From Burkholderia cenocepacia (GTDB lineage Bacteria > Pseudomonadota > Gammaproteobacteria > Burkholderiales > Burkholderiaceae), in assembly GCF_014211915.1 (NCBI RefSeq), contig NZ_CP060039.1, positions 1,674,001 to 1,738,000 on the forward strand: DNA of 64,000 nucleotides, in the 5' to 3' direction. The translations under genes were made by a program, and so were the position numbers. The notes under the pieces are model-generated. The model did not search any database, was not told the DNA's origin, and saw only the letters and a program-made list of their open reading frames with translations. This document shows, in pieces, positions 15,473-24,291 of the stretch. The first letter of the stretch is position 1; each line of letters begins with the position of its first letter.

Positions 15473-17459
15473 GTTGAGCGCGAAAGGGTCGGCCAGCCCC
15501 GGCCGGTATAACCCGAACATCACGCCGTGGGTGTTCGGCATGCACGAAGCGCTGGACGATCCGACCGTGCAGAAGATCGTGTGTATGAAGTCGGCGCAGG
15601 TCGCGTGGACGGATGGCGTGCTGCTGAACTACATCGGCAAGCGGATCGACGTTGACCCGTGCCCGATGATCGTCATGTTCCCGAAAGAGAAGACGGCGAA
15701 GAAATTCAACCTGGAGAAGTTCGAGCCGATGGTCGAGGTGACGCCTCGCCTCTCGGCGAAATTGCCGGTTCACGCGGCCCGCGACAAAAACAACTTGTGG
15801 GATCACAAGACGTTCGCACGCGGCTTCCTGAAGTTCATCACGTCGAACGCGCCGGACGAAGTGAAGTCGACGCCGGCCCCGGTCGTTGCGGTCGAGGAGC
15901 CGGACGACGCGAATACGAACGTTCGCGAGCAGGGCGATTCGATCACGCTGCTGGAGGAGCGGAACAAGAGCTATTCGGCCCGGCGACGCAAGATGATCTT
16001 GGGCGGCACGCCGACCATCGACGGCCTGTCGCGCATCCAGCAGGCATACGCGGCATCGGATCAGCGCGTGTATCTGGTGCCGTGCCCGGATTGTGACGAG
16101 GAGCATGAGCTGGCGTGGGAAAACGTCACGTGGAGCGAGGGCGCCGAAGTCGTGCATGAGGTCTACGGCCGCGCACAACCGGAGACGGCCCGTTACACCT
16201 GCCCGCATTGCGGCTCGTTGTGGGACGACGCGACGCGCATTCGCGCCGTTCGTCGCGGGCGATGGGTAGCGACGGCACCGTTTCACGGCGTCGCCGGCTT
16301 CCGCATCAACGAGCTGGTGTCGCCGTTCCCCGGCTCGAACATGGCCGAGCTGGTCAAGAAGTGGCTGACGGCCGACAGGGCGCTGCGCGAGGGCGACGAT
16401 ACGAAGATGCGTTCGTTCGTGAACAACTCGCAGGGCCGGGCGTACAAGTACAAGACCGATCTGCCCGAGCTGGACGTGCTCGCGCAACGTGCGCTGCCAT
16501 ACGCGGAGCTGACGGTGCCGCTCGGGGGTCTGGTGTTGACACTTGGCGTCGACGTGCAGCACGACCGGCTCGCAATCGTCCTGCGTTCATGGGGGCGCGG
16601 CGAGGAAAGCTGGCTCGTCGCATGGGGCGAGATCTACGGCAACGTGACGGAGCAGCAGCAAGACCCGATGACAGGCGGCGTATGGGGCGCGTTGACGATG
16701 CTGTTGTCGCACGCATACCGGCATGAGAACGGCTGGCTGTTGCGTGTCCGTGCAACGTCGATCGACTCGTCGGACGGTGCGACGTCGGACGCCGTATACA
16801 GGTATGTGCGCGCGGCGCAGCAGGCCGGTTACAACGTCATGGCGGTCAAGGGCAGCAGCAACGTCGACGCGGAGATCTTCAGCGTGCCGAAGGCGTCGAT
16901 CGACTCGACGCGCAACAACAGCAAGGCGGCGAAGTACGGGCTGCGGCCGTATATGGTCGGCGTCAGCCGGGCGAAGGATCTGATCCTCGAAAACCGGCTG
17001 AAGCTCGAAGGCGATGGGCCGGGCCGGATGCACTGGTACAGCGGCGTGCGCAGCGACTACTTGCAGCAGCTCACGGCGGAGGTCAAGGTGCCAGGGCCAC
17101 GTGGCGGTAAGCGCGTGTGGAAGAAGATCAGTCCGCGCAACGAGGCGCTGGACTGCGAAGGGTACGCGCTGCACGCGGCCCGCAGTGTGAAAGTGCACCT
17201 GATGACCGAGGCGCACTGGCAGGTCGAGCAGCATCGCGCATCGCAGGTGTCGCTGTTTGATGCGGTCCCGGTACTGGAGGCATTGCCGGCGGCGCTGCCG
17301 GCCGAGGTACTTCCTGATCCGCCGGTCGAAGAGACCGTAACAGAGACTCCGCGGCCGTCGCCGCAGGTAGTAAAACCCACCGAAACCCCGCCCCCGAGCG
17401 GGGTTTCGCGCATTCAGGGGCGTCGTGTCGGTCGCTCGACGTACCTGAAGCGGCGCTAA
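15336..17459 (+). CDS. Terminase large subunit (GpA family)
   Basis: A 707-aa ATPase-nuclease that cuts and translocates DNA. The N-terminal ATPase has an unusual Walker A in CMKSAQVAWTDG and a VVAVEEPDD Walker B. The C-terminal nuclease domain contains LGVDVQHDRLAIVL with its acidic cluster. A Cys-rich insert (CPDCDEEHE, then CPHCGSLW) looks like a zinc ribbon, which lambda gpA relatives also have. The tail is Pro-rich. The exact start (15336 or 15348) is uncertain. Confidence 0.93.
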   Translation: MSIYMDALSSFLNTTQTVHAVIRRIATMLRPPERIGTTDWARKHRRLSAKGSASPGRYNPNITPWVFGMHEALDDPTVQKIVCMKSAQVAWTDGVLLNYIGKRIDVDPCPMIVMFPKEKTAKKFNLEKFEPMVEVTPRLSAKLPVHAARDKNNLWDHKTFARGFLKFITSNAPDEVKSTPAPVVAVEEPDDANTNVREQGDSITLLEERNKSYSARRRKMILGGTPTIDGLSRIQQAYAASDQRVYLVPCPDCDEEHELAWENVTWSEGAEVVHEVYGRAQPETARYTCPHCGSLWDDATRIRAVRRGRWVATAPFHGVAGFRINELVSPFPGSNMAELVKKWLTADRALREGDDTKMRSFVNNSQGRAYKYKTDLPELDVLAQRALPYAELTVPLGGLVLTLGVDVQHDRLAIVLRSWGRGEESWLVAWGEIYGNVTEQQQDPMTGGVWGALTMLLSHAYRHENGWLLRVRATSIDSSDGATSDAVYRYVRAAQQAGYNVMAVKGSSNVDAEIFSVPKASIDSTRNNSKAAKYGLRPYMVGVSRAKDLILENRLKLEGDGPGRMHWYSGVRSDYLQQLTAEVKVPGPRGGKRVWKKISPRNEALDCEGYALHAARSVKVHLMTEAHWQVEQHRASQVSLFDAVPVLEALPAALPAEVLPDPPVEETVTETPRPSPQVVKPTETPPPSGVSRIQGRRVGRSTYLKRR

Positions 17460-17472
17460 ACGAGGGAATGGC

Positions 17473-17679
17473 ATGGGCTACACAAAACAGGATCTGCAGA
17501 ACATCCAGTCTGCAATCGCGAAGGGCGAGCTGGAAGTGCAGTATGCCGACCGGCGCGTGAAATATCGCTCGATCAGCGAGCTGCGCGAGGCACGCACCGA
17601 GATCATTCGCGACCTGAACGGCGCGGCCGGGCGTTCGTCGATCGTCCGGATTCGCCACGCCGGCAAGGGGGTGCGATGA
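17473..17679 (+). CDS. Head completion protein gpW
   Basis: A 68-aa relative of lambda gpW, which joins the filled head to the tail. MGYTKQDLQNIQSAIAKGEL and RVKYRSISELREARTEI match the family's helix-hairpin-helix layout. It lies between terminase and portal, its usual position, and overlaps the portal start by four bases. Confidence 0.9.
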   Translation: MGYTKQDLQNIQSAIAKGELEVQYADRRVKYRSISELREARTEIIRDLNGAAGRSSIVRIRHAGKGVR

Positions 17680-19169
17680 AGGCGGGCTTTCCGTCACTCG
17701 CGCGTCGCGGATTCGTGGTGCCGACGCGGCTGAAGGCGGCGGCATACGAGTCGGCGAGCACGACTGGCGCACGGGCGAAGTCGTGGCGGGCGTCAAGCGC
17801 GGGACCGAACGCGGCGGCGGCGCAAAACCTGCCGCTACTGCGCTCGCGCGCTCGCGATGCGATCCGAAACGACCCGTGGGCGAAGACGGCGATTGCCAGA
17901 CTCGTATCGAACACGATCGGGAACGGCATCCAAGCTCACCCGAAGCATCCGAACGCTGCGGTGCGAAAAATGCAAAAGCAACTTTGGGAGGATAGCTGCG
18001 AGGAGATCGACGCGGACGAGCTGTTCGACATGGCGGGCGTGCAGACGCTTGCCGCACGGACGTTTTTCAGTGACGGCGAGGTACTTGTTCGTCGTCAGTT
18101 CCGCAGTCCGAGCGAAGGTTTGGCGGTCCCGTTGCAGATCCGGCTTCTCGAAGGCGACCTGCTGCCGATGGAGAAGAACGAGATCGTCCCCGGCGGGGGC
18201 GAGATCGTCAACGGCGTCGAGTTCAATGCGGACGGTCGACGCGTTGCGTATCACCTGCTGCAGCGTCATCCCGGCGAGTACGGGCGTGCATCGACGGCCA
18301 ACATGCAGACGGTTCGTGTGCCGGCCGACGAGATTGCGCACGTGTTCCTCGCGCTCCGGCCCGGCCAGGTGCGGGGCGTTCCCGAGCTGTCGACCGTGCT
18401 GCTGCGGCTGAAGTCGCTGGACAACTTCGATGATGCGGTGCTGTTCCGGCAGGAGGTCAGCAACCTCTTTGCCGGATTCATCACGAAGCCGCCCGCCGAG
18501 CCGGGCCTGCCGGGCGATCCAGTCACGGGCGCGGCGATGGAGTACGACGTCGACGGCTTCTCGCCGGTCGTTTCGCTCGAGCCGGGAAGCATGCAGGAGC
18601 TGGCCCCCGGCGAAGACGTCAAGTTTGCGGAGCCGCCGGGCGCGGGGACCGACTACGGCCCATTCATGCGTCAGCAACTGATGGCTGCTGCGGCGTCGGT
18701 CGGCATGCCGTACGAAGTCCTGACGGGCGATCTGCGCGACGTGAGCGATCGGGTGCTGCGGGTGATCTTGAACGAGTTCCGGCGGTCGATCGAGCAGTTC
18801 CAGTGGAACGTGTTCATTCACCAGTTTTGCAGGAAGGTCTGGCGCTGGTGGGTCGACGCATGTGCGCTGTCGGGCGCGATGGCGATGCCCGACTACTACC
18901 GACGACGGCGCGAGTACCTGCGGGTGCGGTGGGTGCCGCAGGGCTGGCCATATATCCATCCGGTGCAGGACGTCACGGCGAAGCGGATGGAGATCCGCTC
19001 CGGGCTTGCGAGCCGGACAGGTGCAGTCCTCTCGCGCGGTGACGATCCGGAGCAGGTCGATCAGGAGAACGCGGACGATCTCGCGCGCGAGCGCCGGCTC
19101 GGAATTCGATATGACACGCTCGATCCCATCGACGGGGCGAGCGATCTTTCTAATGGGGATGGCGAATGA
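17676..19169 (+). CDS. Portal protein (lambda gpB family)
   Basis: A 497-aa portal that forms the head vertex channel for DNA. Recognisable features are RDAIRNDPWAKTAIARLVSNTIG near the N-terminus and a C-terminal region with YRRRREYLRVRWVPQGWPYIHP. Length and position fit lambda gpB. The protease gene start overlaps its stop (ATGA). Palindrome site 5 lies within it at 17974. Confidence 0.93.
   Translation: MKAGFPSLARRGFVVPTRLKAAAYESASTTGARAKSWRASSAGPNAAAAQNLPLLRSRARDAIRNDPWAKTAIARLVSNTIGNGIQAHPKHPNAAVRKMQKQLWEDSCEEIDADELFDMAGVQTLAARTFFSDGEVLVRRQFRSPSEGLAVPLQIRLLEGDLLPMEKNEIVPGGGEIVNGVEFNADGRRVAYHLLQRHPGEYGRASTANMQTVRVPADEIAHVFLALRPGQVRGVPELSTVLLRLKSLDNFDDAVLFRQEVSNLFAGFITKPPAEPGLPGDPVTGAAMEYDVDGFSPVVSLEPGSMQELAPGEDVKFAEPPGAGTDYGPFMRQQLMAAAASVGMPYEVLTGDLRDVSDRVLRVILNEFRRSIEQFQWNVFIHQFCRKVWRWWVDACALSGAMAMPDYYRRRREYLRVRWVPQGWPYIHPVQDVTAKRMEIRSGLASRTGAVLSRGDDPEQVDQENADDLARERRLGIRYDTLDPIDGASDLSNGDGE
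17974..17986. repeat. 13-bp dispersed palindrome, site 5
   Basis: AAAAGCAACTTTG, 12 of 13, inside the portal gene. Confidence 0.65.
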
Positions 19170-20233
19170 AAGGCAAGAAGCGGTGGTGGGACATCCGCGC
19201 GCAGGCGAACGCGGCGGGCGGGAACGAAGTCGAGATCCGGATCTACGGCGACATCGGATTTTGGGGCACCGACGCGGAACTGTTTGCGACGAAGCTGGAC
19301 GAGGTAGCGTCGACAGCGACGTCGATCGTCCTCGCGATCAACTCGATGGGCGGCGACGTGTTCGATGCGTTCGCGATCTACAACGCGGTGCGTCGGCATA
19401 GCGGCAAGGTGACGGGGCGCGTCGACGGTGTCGCCGCATCGGCTGCGTCGCTGATCCTGATGGCATGCGACACGATCGAGATGCCGTCGAACGCGAGGCT
19501 GATGATCCACAACCCGAACACAGTCGCGGCCGGCGAGGCGGAGCATCTGCGCAAGCTCGCCGATCTGCTGGACAGCACGTCCGACAGCATGTTGGCGGCC
19601 TACGTCGAGCGCAGCGGCCGAACCGCAGAGGAAGTCCGCGCGATCATGGATGCCGAGACCTGGCTCACGGCCGCGCAGGCGAAGGAGCAAGGCTTTTGCG
19701 ACGCGATCGTGGATCCGATCCGGATCGAGGCGTATGCGGGCGCGGCACGGCTCGCCGCACGCTATGCGGCGGTGCCGGCCGAGATCCGCGCCGTGCTGGA
19801 GGACGACAGCGAGGTGACGCCGGCCCCGGAGCCTCATCGGCTGCCGACGCCTACACCAGCGCCGGGCCCGGACGTGTCGGTTCTCGCTGCTCACGTGTAC
19901 AGCGCGTGCCGCGACGCGCGCATCGAACACTGCGCGGAAGGCATCGTGCTGGCGACCGGCCTGCGGGATCGCGCGAGCGTCGACGCCGCGATCCGCAACG
20001 CGCAGGATATCGCCGGTATCTGTCTGGCCGCGAGTCTGACCGAGCTGACGGCCGGCTTCGTATCGGATGGCCTGTCGCCGGATCAGGTTCGTGCGCGGCT
20101 GTTCGAGCGCATGACGGCCTCGCAGAAGCCGATCAACCATCGTGCTGCCCCGGTTGCGTCGCAAGACGCACCCGTGGTCGCGAATGCGCCGCGTGCGGCG
20201 TCCATCTACGCGGCTCGCAAGAGCGGCAAGTAA
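19166..20233 (+). CDS. ClpP-like head maturation protease
   Basis: A 355-aa prohead protease of the S14/ClpP-like type. The catalytic Ser lies in GVAASAASLILMA and the His in ARLMIHNP. GGDVFDAFAIYNAV marks the oxyanion region. The extra C-terminal part of about 160 residues may be a scaffold segment, as in lambda gpC/Nu3. It overlaps the portal by four bases, and its TAA stop lies in palindrome site 6. Confidence 0.9.
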   Translation: MKGKKRWWDIRAQANAAGGNEVEIRIYGDIGFWGTDAELFATKLDEVASTATSIVLAINSMGGDVFDAFAIYNAVRRHSGKVTGRVDGVAASAASLILMACDTIEMPSNARLMIHNPNTVAAGEAEHLRKLADLLDSTSDSMLAAYVERSGRTAEEVRAIMDAETWLTAAQAKEQGFCDAIVDPIRIEAYAGAARLAARYAAVPAEIRAVLEDDSEVTPAPEPHRLPTPTPAPGPDVSVLAAHVYSACRDARIEHCAEGIVLATGLRDRASVDAAIRNAQDIAGICLAASLTELTAGFVSDGLSPDQVRARLFERMTASQKPINHRAAPVASQDAPVVANAPRAASIYAARKSGK

Positions 20234-20238
20234 CTTTG
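20226..20238. repeat. 13-bp dispersed palindrome, site 6 (degenerate)
   Basis: GCAAGTAACTTTG, 11 of 13, with the right half intact. It spans the protease stop codon. Confidence 0.5.
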
Positions 20239-20263
20239 ACGCAACCCGAGGAGGGGAAAACTC

Positions 20264-20608
20264 ATGTCGAACTGGAAGGTACAGGCCGCTCTGACGGCTG
20301 AATTTCTCGTGTCGGAGGGTAACGGGCAGATCTCGCGCGAGCGGATCGTCGTGAAGGCTGGTCCGGCGCTGCCGGCCGGGCAGGTGCTCGGCGTGACCAG
20401 TACCGGCGAATACGCGCCGTACGACAACGCCGCGAACGACGGTTCCGAAGTCGCCGCAGCGGTGCTCTACGCGCCGCTGGCGGCGTCCGAAGCGCCGCGA
20501 CCGGCGACGGGTGTCGTCCGGCTCGCTGAAGTCGCTGGCGGGCTGCTCACGGGGCTCGATGCAGCCGGTCGCGGTGATCTCGCCGAGCGACACGTGATCG
20601 TCCGCTGA
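20264..20608 (+). CDS. Head decoration protein (gpD-like)
   Basis: A 114-aa capsid-stabilising protein resembling lambda gpD. Typical signs are VKAGPALPAGQVLGVTSTGEY, the YAPLAAS segment and the small beta-rich fold. It follows the protease and precedes the major capsid gene, with a strong terminator between. Ribosome site GAGGGG upstream of ATG. Confidence 0.9.
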   Translation: MSNWKVQAALTAEFLVSEGNGQISRERIVVKAGPALPAGQVLGVTSTGEYAPYDNAANDGSEVAAAVLYAPLAASEAPRPATGVVRLAEVAGGLLTGLDAAGRGDLAERHVIVR

Positions 20609-20628
20609 TCGCATCACGCCCCATTCAA

Positions 20629-20655
20629 GGCCACGCCAACCGCGTGGCCTTTTTT
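20629..20655 (+). terminator. Terminator between decoration and capsid genes
   Basis: Perfect 8-bp stem (GGCCACGC/GCGTGGCC) with a CAACC loop and six T residues. Within a late operon it may serve mRNA processing or stoichiometry control. Confidence 0.88.
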
Positions 20656-20681
20656 GTATCCATTTTCATGTCGGAGGTTGT

Positions 20682-21677
20682 ATGGCGGATATCGCCCTGT
20701 TTCAAGACGATGCGTTTTCGCTGTCGTCCCTGAGTGCTGCGATCAACGAGCAGCCGTATGTGCCCGGCCGGATCGGCACGCTCGGCCTGTTCGAAGAGGA
20801 CGGCATCACCACGACGACGGTGCAGATCGAGCGCGATGGCGACACGCTGTCGCTCGTCGCGTCTGGCCAGCGCGGTGCGCCGGCCGCTGTTGTCGCGGGC
20901 AGCAAGCGCAACATGATCCCGTTCAACACGGTGCATCTGCCGCAGCGCGCGGTGATCATGGCCGACGAAATCGCGAACCTGCGTGCGTTCGGCTCGGAAA
21001 CGGAGCTGGAGGCGCTGCAGACCGTCGTGAATCGCCGGCTCGCGAAGATGCGCCGCCAGCTCGACGCGACGCATGAATTCCACCGCATCGGTGCAATCAA
21101 GGGCGCGGTGCTCGACGCGGACGGCAAGACGGTGCTGATCGATCTGCTGAAGTACTTCGGTATCGAGCAGACGGTCATTCCGTTCGAGCTGTCGACCGCG
21201 ACCACCGAGATTCGTCAGAAGTGCATCGAGGTGCAGGACGCGATCGAAGATGCGCTCGGTGCGATGACGTACACCGGCGTGCGCGTGCTCTGCGGGCGCG
21301 AGTTCTGGAACAAGCTGATCGCCGCAAAGTCGGTGAAGGAAACGTATCTCGCGTCCGTGATGGCCGCGCAGTTGCGTGGCGACGCGCGCGACGCGTTCGA
21401 CTTCGGTGGCTGCACGTTCGAGCGTTATCGCGGGCGCGTCGGCGATGTCGGGTATGTCGCGGACGACGAAGCGCATGCGGTGCCGGAGGGCGTGTCCGAT
21501 CTGTTCATCACGCGTTTCGCGCCGGCCGACTACGTCGAGGCGGTGAACACGACGGGGATTCCGTACTACGCGAAGCAGGAGCTGATGCCCTTCGGCAAGG
21601 GCGTCGAGGTCGAGGCGCAGTCGAATCCGATCCACCTGTGCACGCGCCCGAAGGCGCTCGTCAAGCTGAAGGCGTGA
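20682..21677 (+). CDS. Major capsid protein (lambda gpE family)
   Basis: A 331-aa HK97-fold capsid subunit of the gpE family. Markers are YVPGRIGTLGLFEEDGITTTT, then IPFNTVHLPQRAVIMADE, and the C-terminal FAPADYVEAVNTTGIPYYAK. Length is close to lambda gpE. The dedicated terminator upstream and strong GGAGG support high expression. Confidence 0.94.
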   Translation: MADIALFQDDAFSLSSLSAAINEQPYVPGRIGTLGLFEEDGITTTTVQIERDGDTLSLVASGQRGAPAAVVAGSKRNMIPFNTVHLPQRAVIMADEIANLRAFGSETELEALQTVVNRRLAKMRRQLDATHEFHRIGAIKGAVLDADGKTVLIDLLKYFGIEQTVIPFELSTATTEIRQKCIEVQDAIEDALGAMTYTGVRVLCGREFWNKLIAAKSVKETYLASVMAAQLRGDARDAFDFGGCTFERYRGRVGDVGYVADDEAHAVPEGVSDLFITRFAPADYVEAVNTTGIPYYAKQELMPFGKGVEVEAQSNPIHLCTRPKALVKLKA

Positions 21678-21678
21678 C

Positions 21679-21966
21679 ATGGCGTTCCGGGATCTGATGG
21701 CCGACGTCGACACGGCCGTGAAGCGAGACCTGTCGGACGAGGTCAAGATCGATGGCAAGCCGCTGGAAGGCATGTTCAAGGCGCCTTGGCTCGGCCCGGC
21801 TCTCGGAACGCAACGCACGCAGCTCGTTGCGCCGATCCTCGACATCACGGACGACGACGCGGCACGCGTGCGTGAGGGCAGCATCGTCGAAGCGGGTGGC
21901 GAGCGGTTCCGTGTCTTCGAGATCCACCCGACCGGCACGGGCTGGACGATCCTGATTCTGAGGTGA
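21679..21966 (+). CDS. Head-tail attachment protein (gpFII-like)
   Basis: A 95-aa joining protein resembling lambda gpFII, with a small beta-barrel (RTQLVAPILDITDDDAARVREG, then GGERFRVFEI). It starts one base after the capsid stop codon and ends next to the Z-like gene. Confidence 0.85.
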   Translation: MAFRDLMADVDTAVKRDLSDEVKIDGKPLEGMFKAPWLGPALGTQRTQLVAPILDITDDDAARVREGSIVEAGGERFRVFEIHPTGTGWTILILR

Positions 21967-21968
21967 CG

Positions 21969-22499
21969 ATGGATCTGCTTAAGGTTGAGATCGACGTTAA
22001 GGGGGCGCTCGAAGCGCTCGCGGGCCTGCCGCCTGCAGCAATGCAGGCGGCATGGCGTCGGACGCTGCGCAAGACGGGCGCATGGATTCGCAGCCAGACG
22101 GCGAAAGAGGTCAGCGGCGCGACGGGCATTCAACAGAAGTTGCTGCGGCAGCGGATGTACTTCTTCATGCGTTCGCTTGATACGGGCAAGGTGTGGCTCG
22201 GGCTGAATCCGATCGAGGCGCACCGGCTCGGCGCGGTACGGCGGACGAAGAAGGGGATGCGTGCCGGCAAATCGCTGTTCGAGGGCGCGTGGCGCAAGAC
22301 CAAGGCGCAGCCGGACGGCGCAATCTACCGCCGCACCGGGAAGGCGCGAACGCCGTTCGAGGTGGTGACGGTCGAGTGGGCGCAGACGGGAGATCCGGCA
22401 TTTCGACGGGCGGCACGTGCGTGCGAGGCGCGGCTGATGACGGTCCTTCGGCAAGAGGTCGACTATGAACTGCAAAAGGCGGTGAACCGTGCTCGCTAA
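21969..22499 (+). CDS. Minor tail protein Z-like
   Basis: A 176-aa protein of the lambda gpZ / prophage minor tail Z family (EALAGLPPAAMQAAWRRTLRKTG). It is probably involved in head-tail joining. A GTG at 21963 is an alternative start overlapping the previous gene. It is basic, with AHRLGAVRRTKKGMRAG in the middle. Confidence 0.78.
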   Translation: MDLLKVEIDVKGALEALAGLPPAAMQAAWRRTLRKTGAWIRSQTAKEVSGATGIQQKLLRQRMYFFMRSLDTGKVWLGLNPIEAHRLGAVRRTKKGMRAGKSLFEGAWRKTKAQPDGAIYRRTGKARTPFEVVTVEWAQTGDPAFRRAARACEARLMTVLRQEVDYELQKAVNRAR

Positions 22500-23019
22500 C
22501 CTGAAACAACTGCACGACGGAATCGAGGCAGGACTGCGCGAGCGGCTGCCGGATCTCGAACGCATCCATGCGTATCCGAAGATCGGCAAGTCGATCGACA
22601 CGCCGTTCATCGCGATCGAGCTTGCGGAGCTGGAGCCGGGGCACGATGACGGAACGGGTCGGGTGCCGCTGATCGCGCGCATGCAGGCCCGCGTGATCGT
22701 CGACCCGCTGGTGGAGGATGCCGAGGTCCAGGTGCGCGAGCTATCGGCGCGCGTGCTGCAAACGGTGCACGGCGCGACATGGGGGCTGCCGATGACGCCC
22801 GGCAAGCAGGTCGGATCGGCCGGTGAAGATCCCTTTCGGCCCGAGCTGGATACGTATCTCGTTTGGCTTGTCGAGTGGGTGCACGAATTCGACCTGGGCG
22901 ATGCGTACGAGCCGCCGACGAAGGGGCGTGCGGTGGTGTGGGGTGTCGATCCGGAGACGGGGCCGGGGCACGAAGACCACTACTGGAATCCAGCGGAACA
23001 GGGGCGGGGTGACGTGTGA
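22489..23019 (+). CDS. Minor tail protein U-like
   Basis: A 176-aa protein with a layout like lambda gpU-type tail terminators: a short helix, IHAYPKIGKSIDTPFIAIEL, and a central strand-rich region. GTG start, overlapping the Z-like gene by 11 bases. It is the last gene before the P2-type module. The exact family is less certain than for its neighbours. Confidence 0.65.
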   Translation: MLANLKQLHDGIEAGLRERLPDLERIHAYPKIGKSIDTPFIAIELAELEPGHDDGTGRVPLIARMQARVIVDPLVEDAEVQVRELSARVLQTVHGATWGLPMTPGKQVGSAGEDPFRPELDTYLVWLVEWVHEFDLGDAYEPPTKGRAVVWGVDPETGPGHEDHYWNPAEQGRGDV

Positions 23020-23696
23020 GCGACTTTGAGCTTGGCGAAATGGATCGCCGTATGGCGTGCCTGACGCAATCCGCGGTCGTGGAGGCGATCACGTACGACC
23101 CGCCGCGCGTGAAAGTGCGTGTCGGCGATTGGGTGAGCGACTGGCTCAAATGGCAGGCCGGTGCTGCCGGCAAGGTTCGGCATTGGCGTCCGCCGTCCGT
23201 CGACGAAGAGGTCGCCCTGTGGGCGCCGTCCGGCGATCTCGCCGGTGCGTTCGTCGCGCCCGGCTACTACACGGAGCAGCACGGCGGGTCCGGTCGATCG
23301 AGTCCCGACGAGACCGCGACCGACTTCCCGGACGGCGCATTCGAGCAGTACAACCATGCGAGCCACGAATACGTGCTGTCGGTGCCGGCCGGTGGTCGGA
23401 TCGTGTTCCGCATCGGTGGTACGGAGTTCGAGCTGAAGGCGGACGGCGCAATGCTGCGCAGCGCGAAGTTGCTGGCAGACGTGCCGGACTCGACGTTCAC
23501 GGGCAATACAACGACGGAGCAACTGCTGACGTTCAACGGCGGCATGCAGGGCAAGCCGGGCGAGGGTGGCGGTGTCGCGATGAAGATCGCTGGTGGTGCT
23601 GAATATACCGACGACGTTGTTGCCGGCGGTAAGTCGCTCACGAAGCACAGGCACCGCGAAGAAGGCGACGGCGAGCTGGTTAGCCCGCCAGTGTGA
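23016..23696 (+). CDS. Baseplate assembly protein V, tail spike
   Basis: A 226-aa P2 gpV relative that forms the central cell-puncturing spike. The N-terminal OB-fold (VRVGDWVSDWLKWQAGAAG) is followed by a beta-helix. The C-terminus has the HRHREEGDG iron-binding apex motif, as in P2/phi92-type spikes. GTG start overlaps the previous stop (GTGA). This marks the switch from lambda-type head to P2-type tail genes. A decayed copy of this gene is found beyond attR. Confidence 0.9.
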   Translation: MSDFELGEMDRRMACLTQSAVVEAITYDPPRVKVRVGDWVSDWLKWQAGAAGKVRHWRPPSVDEEVALWAPSGDLAGAFVAPGYYTEQHGGSGRSSPDETATDFPDGAFEQYNHASHEYVLSVPAGGRIVFRIGGTEFELKADGAMLRSAKLLADVPDSTFTGNTTTEQLLTFNGGMQGKPGEGGGVAMKIAGGAEYTDDVVAGGKSLTKHRHREEGDGELVSPPV

Positions 23697-23702
23697 GCAC
23701 AG

Positions 23703-23715
23703 CAAAGTAACTTTT
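23703..23715. repeat. 13-bp dispersed palindrome, site 7
   Basis: CAAAGTAACTTTT, 12 of 13, seven bases after the gpV stop and directly upstream of a terminator hairpin. Confidence 0.7.
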
Positions 23716-23717
23716 GA

Positions 23718-23738
23718 CCCCGCCCGTGCGGGGTTTTT
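23718..23738 (+). terminator. Terminator after gpV
   Basis: CCCCGC/GCGGGG stem with a CCGT loop and five T residues. Confidence 0.8.
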
Positions 23739-23755
23739 CGTTTGTGGAGGTGGTT

Positions 23756-23956
23756 ATGGCGAAAGACGCACAGCAGGGCGGGGCGGCGGCTCCCGTGACA
23801 TTCATCGATACCGAGTTCCGCAGCCGCGTGATCGTGTTTCCGGACGGCTCGCACGTTGCCGTGCTGGCCGGCAAAACGGAAGTGACGGAGCCCGAGCACA
23901 TCGCGTATCTCGAATCGCGCGAGTGCTTCAAGCGCATTCCGACGAAGGCGCAGTGA
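23756..23956 (+). CDS. Hypothetical phage protein between V and W (66 aa)
   Basis: A small beta-rich protein (FPDGSHVAVLAGKTEVTEPEH). ATG at 23756 is preceded by GGAGG; the frame open from 23714 crosses the terminator. Its TGA overlaps the gpW start (TGATG). It may be a baseplate accessory or decoration protein; no family assigned. Confidence 0.65.
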   Translation: MAKDAQQGGAAAPVTFIDTEFRSRVIVFPDGSHVAVLAGKTEVTEPEHIAYLESRECFKRIPTKAQ

Positions 23957-24291
23957 TGGTCGCGCTGGTCGGTATGTGTCGCCGCACGGGCCGACTGATC
24001 GGCGGAGTCGAGCATCTGGTGCAGAGCATCGCGGACATTCTGAGCACGCGCAAGGGAACCCGTCGCCAGCGGCCCGATTACGGCTCGGATCTCCCTGCGA
24101 TGGTGGACCTGCCGGTCACGCGCGGATGGATATCGGCGGCACAGGCCGAAGCCGCGCGTGCAATCGGACGGTGGGAGCCACGTATTGCACTGGATAGCGT
24201 GAAGGCGCTGTCTGTCGTGGACGGCAAAGTAACTTTTCGGATCGCCGGGCAGTACAACGGCGATGACGTTGTATTCGAGGTGACGATATGA
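23956..24291 (+). CDS. Baseplate wedge protein W (gp25-like)
   Basis: A 111-aa relative of P2 gpW / T4 gp25, a core baseplate wedge component. SIADILSTRKGTRRQRPDYG matches the family's conserved Arg-Pro-x-Tyr-Gly motif. ATG at 23956 overlaps the previous stop, and the gpJ start overlaps its end. A decayed fragment of this gene lies beyond attR. Confidence 0.9.
   Translation: MVALVGMCRRTGRLIGGVEHLVQSIADILSTRKGTRRQRPDYGSDLPAMVDLPVTRGWISAAQAEAARAIGRWEPRIALDSVKALSVVDGKVTFRIAGQYNGDDVVFEVTI
24225..24237. repeat. 13-bp dispersed palindrome, site 8
   Basis: CAAAGTAACTTTT, 12 of 13, inside gpW, encoding part of GKVTFR. Confidence 0.65.
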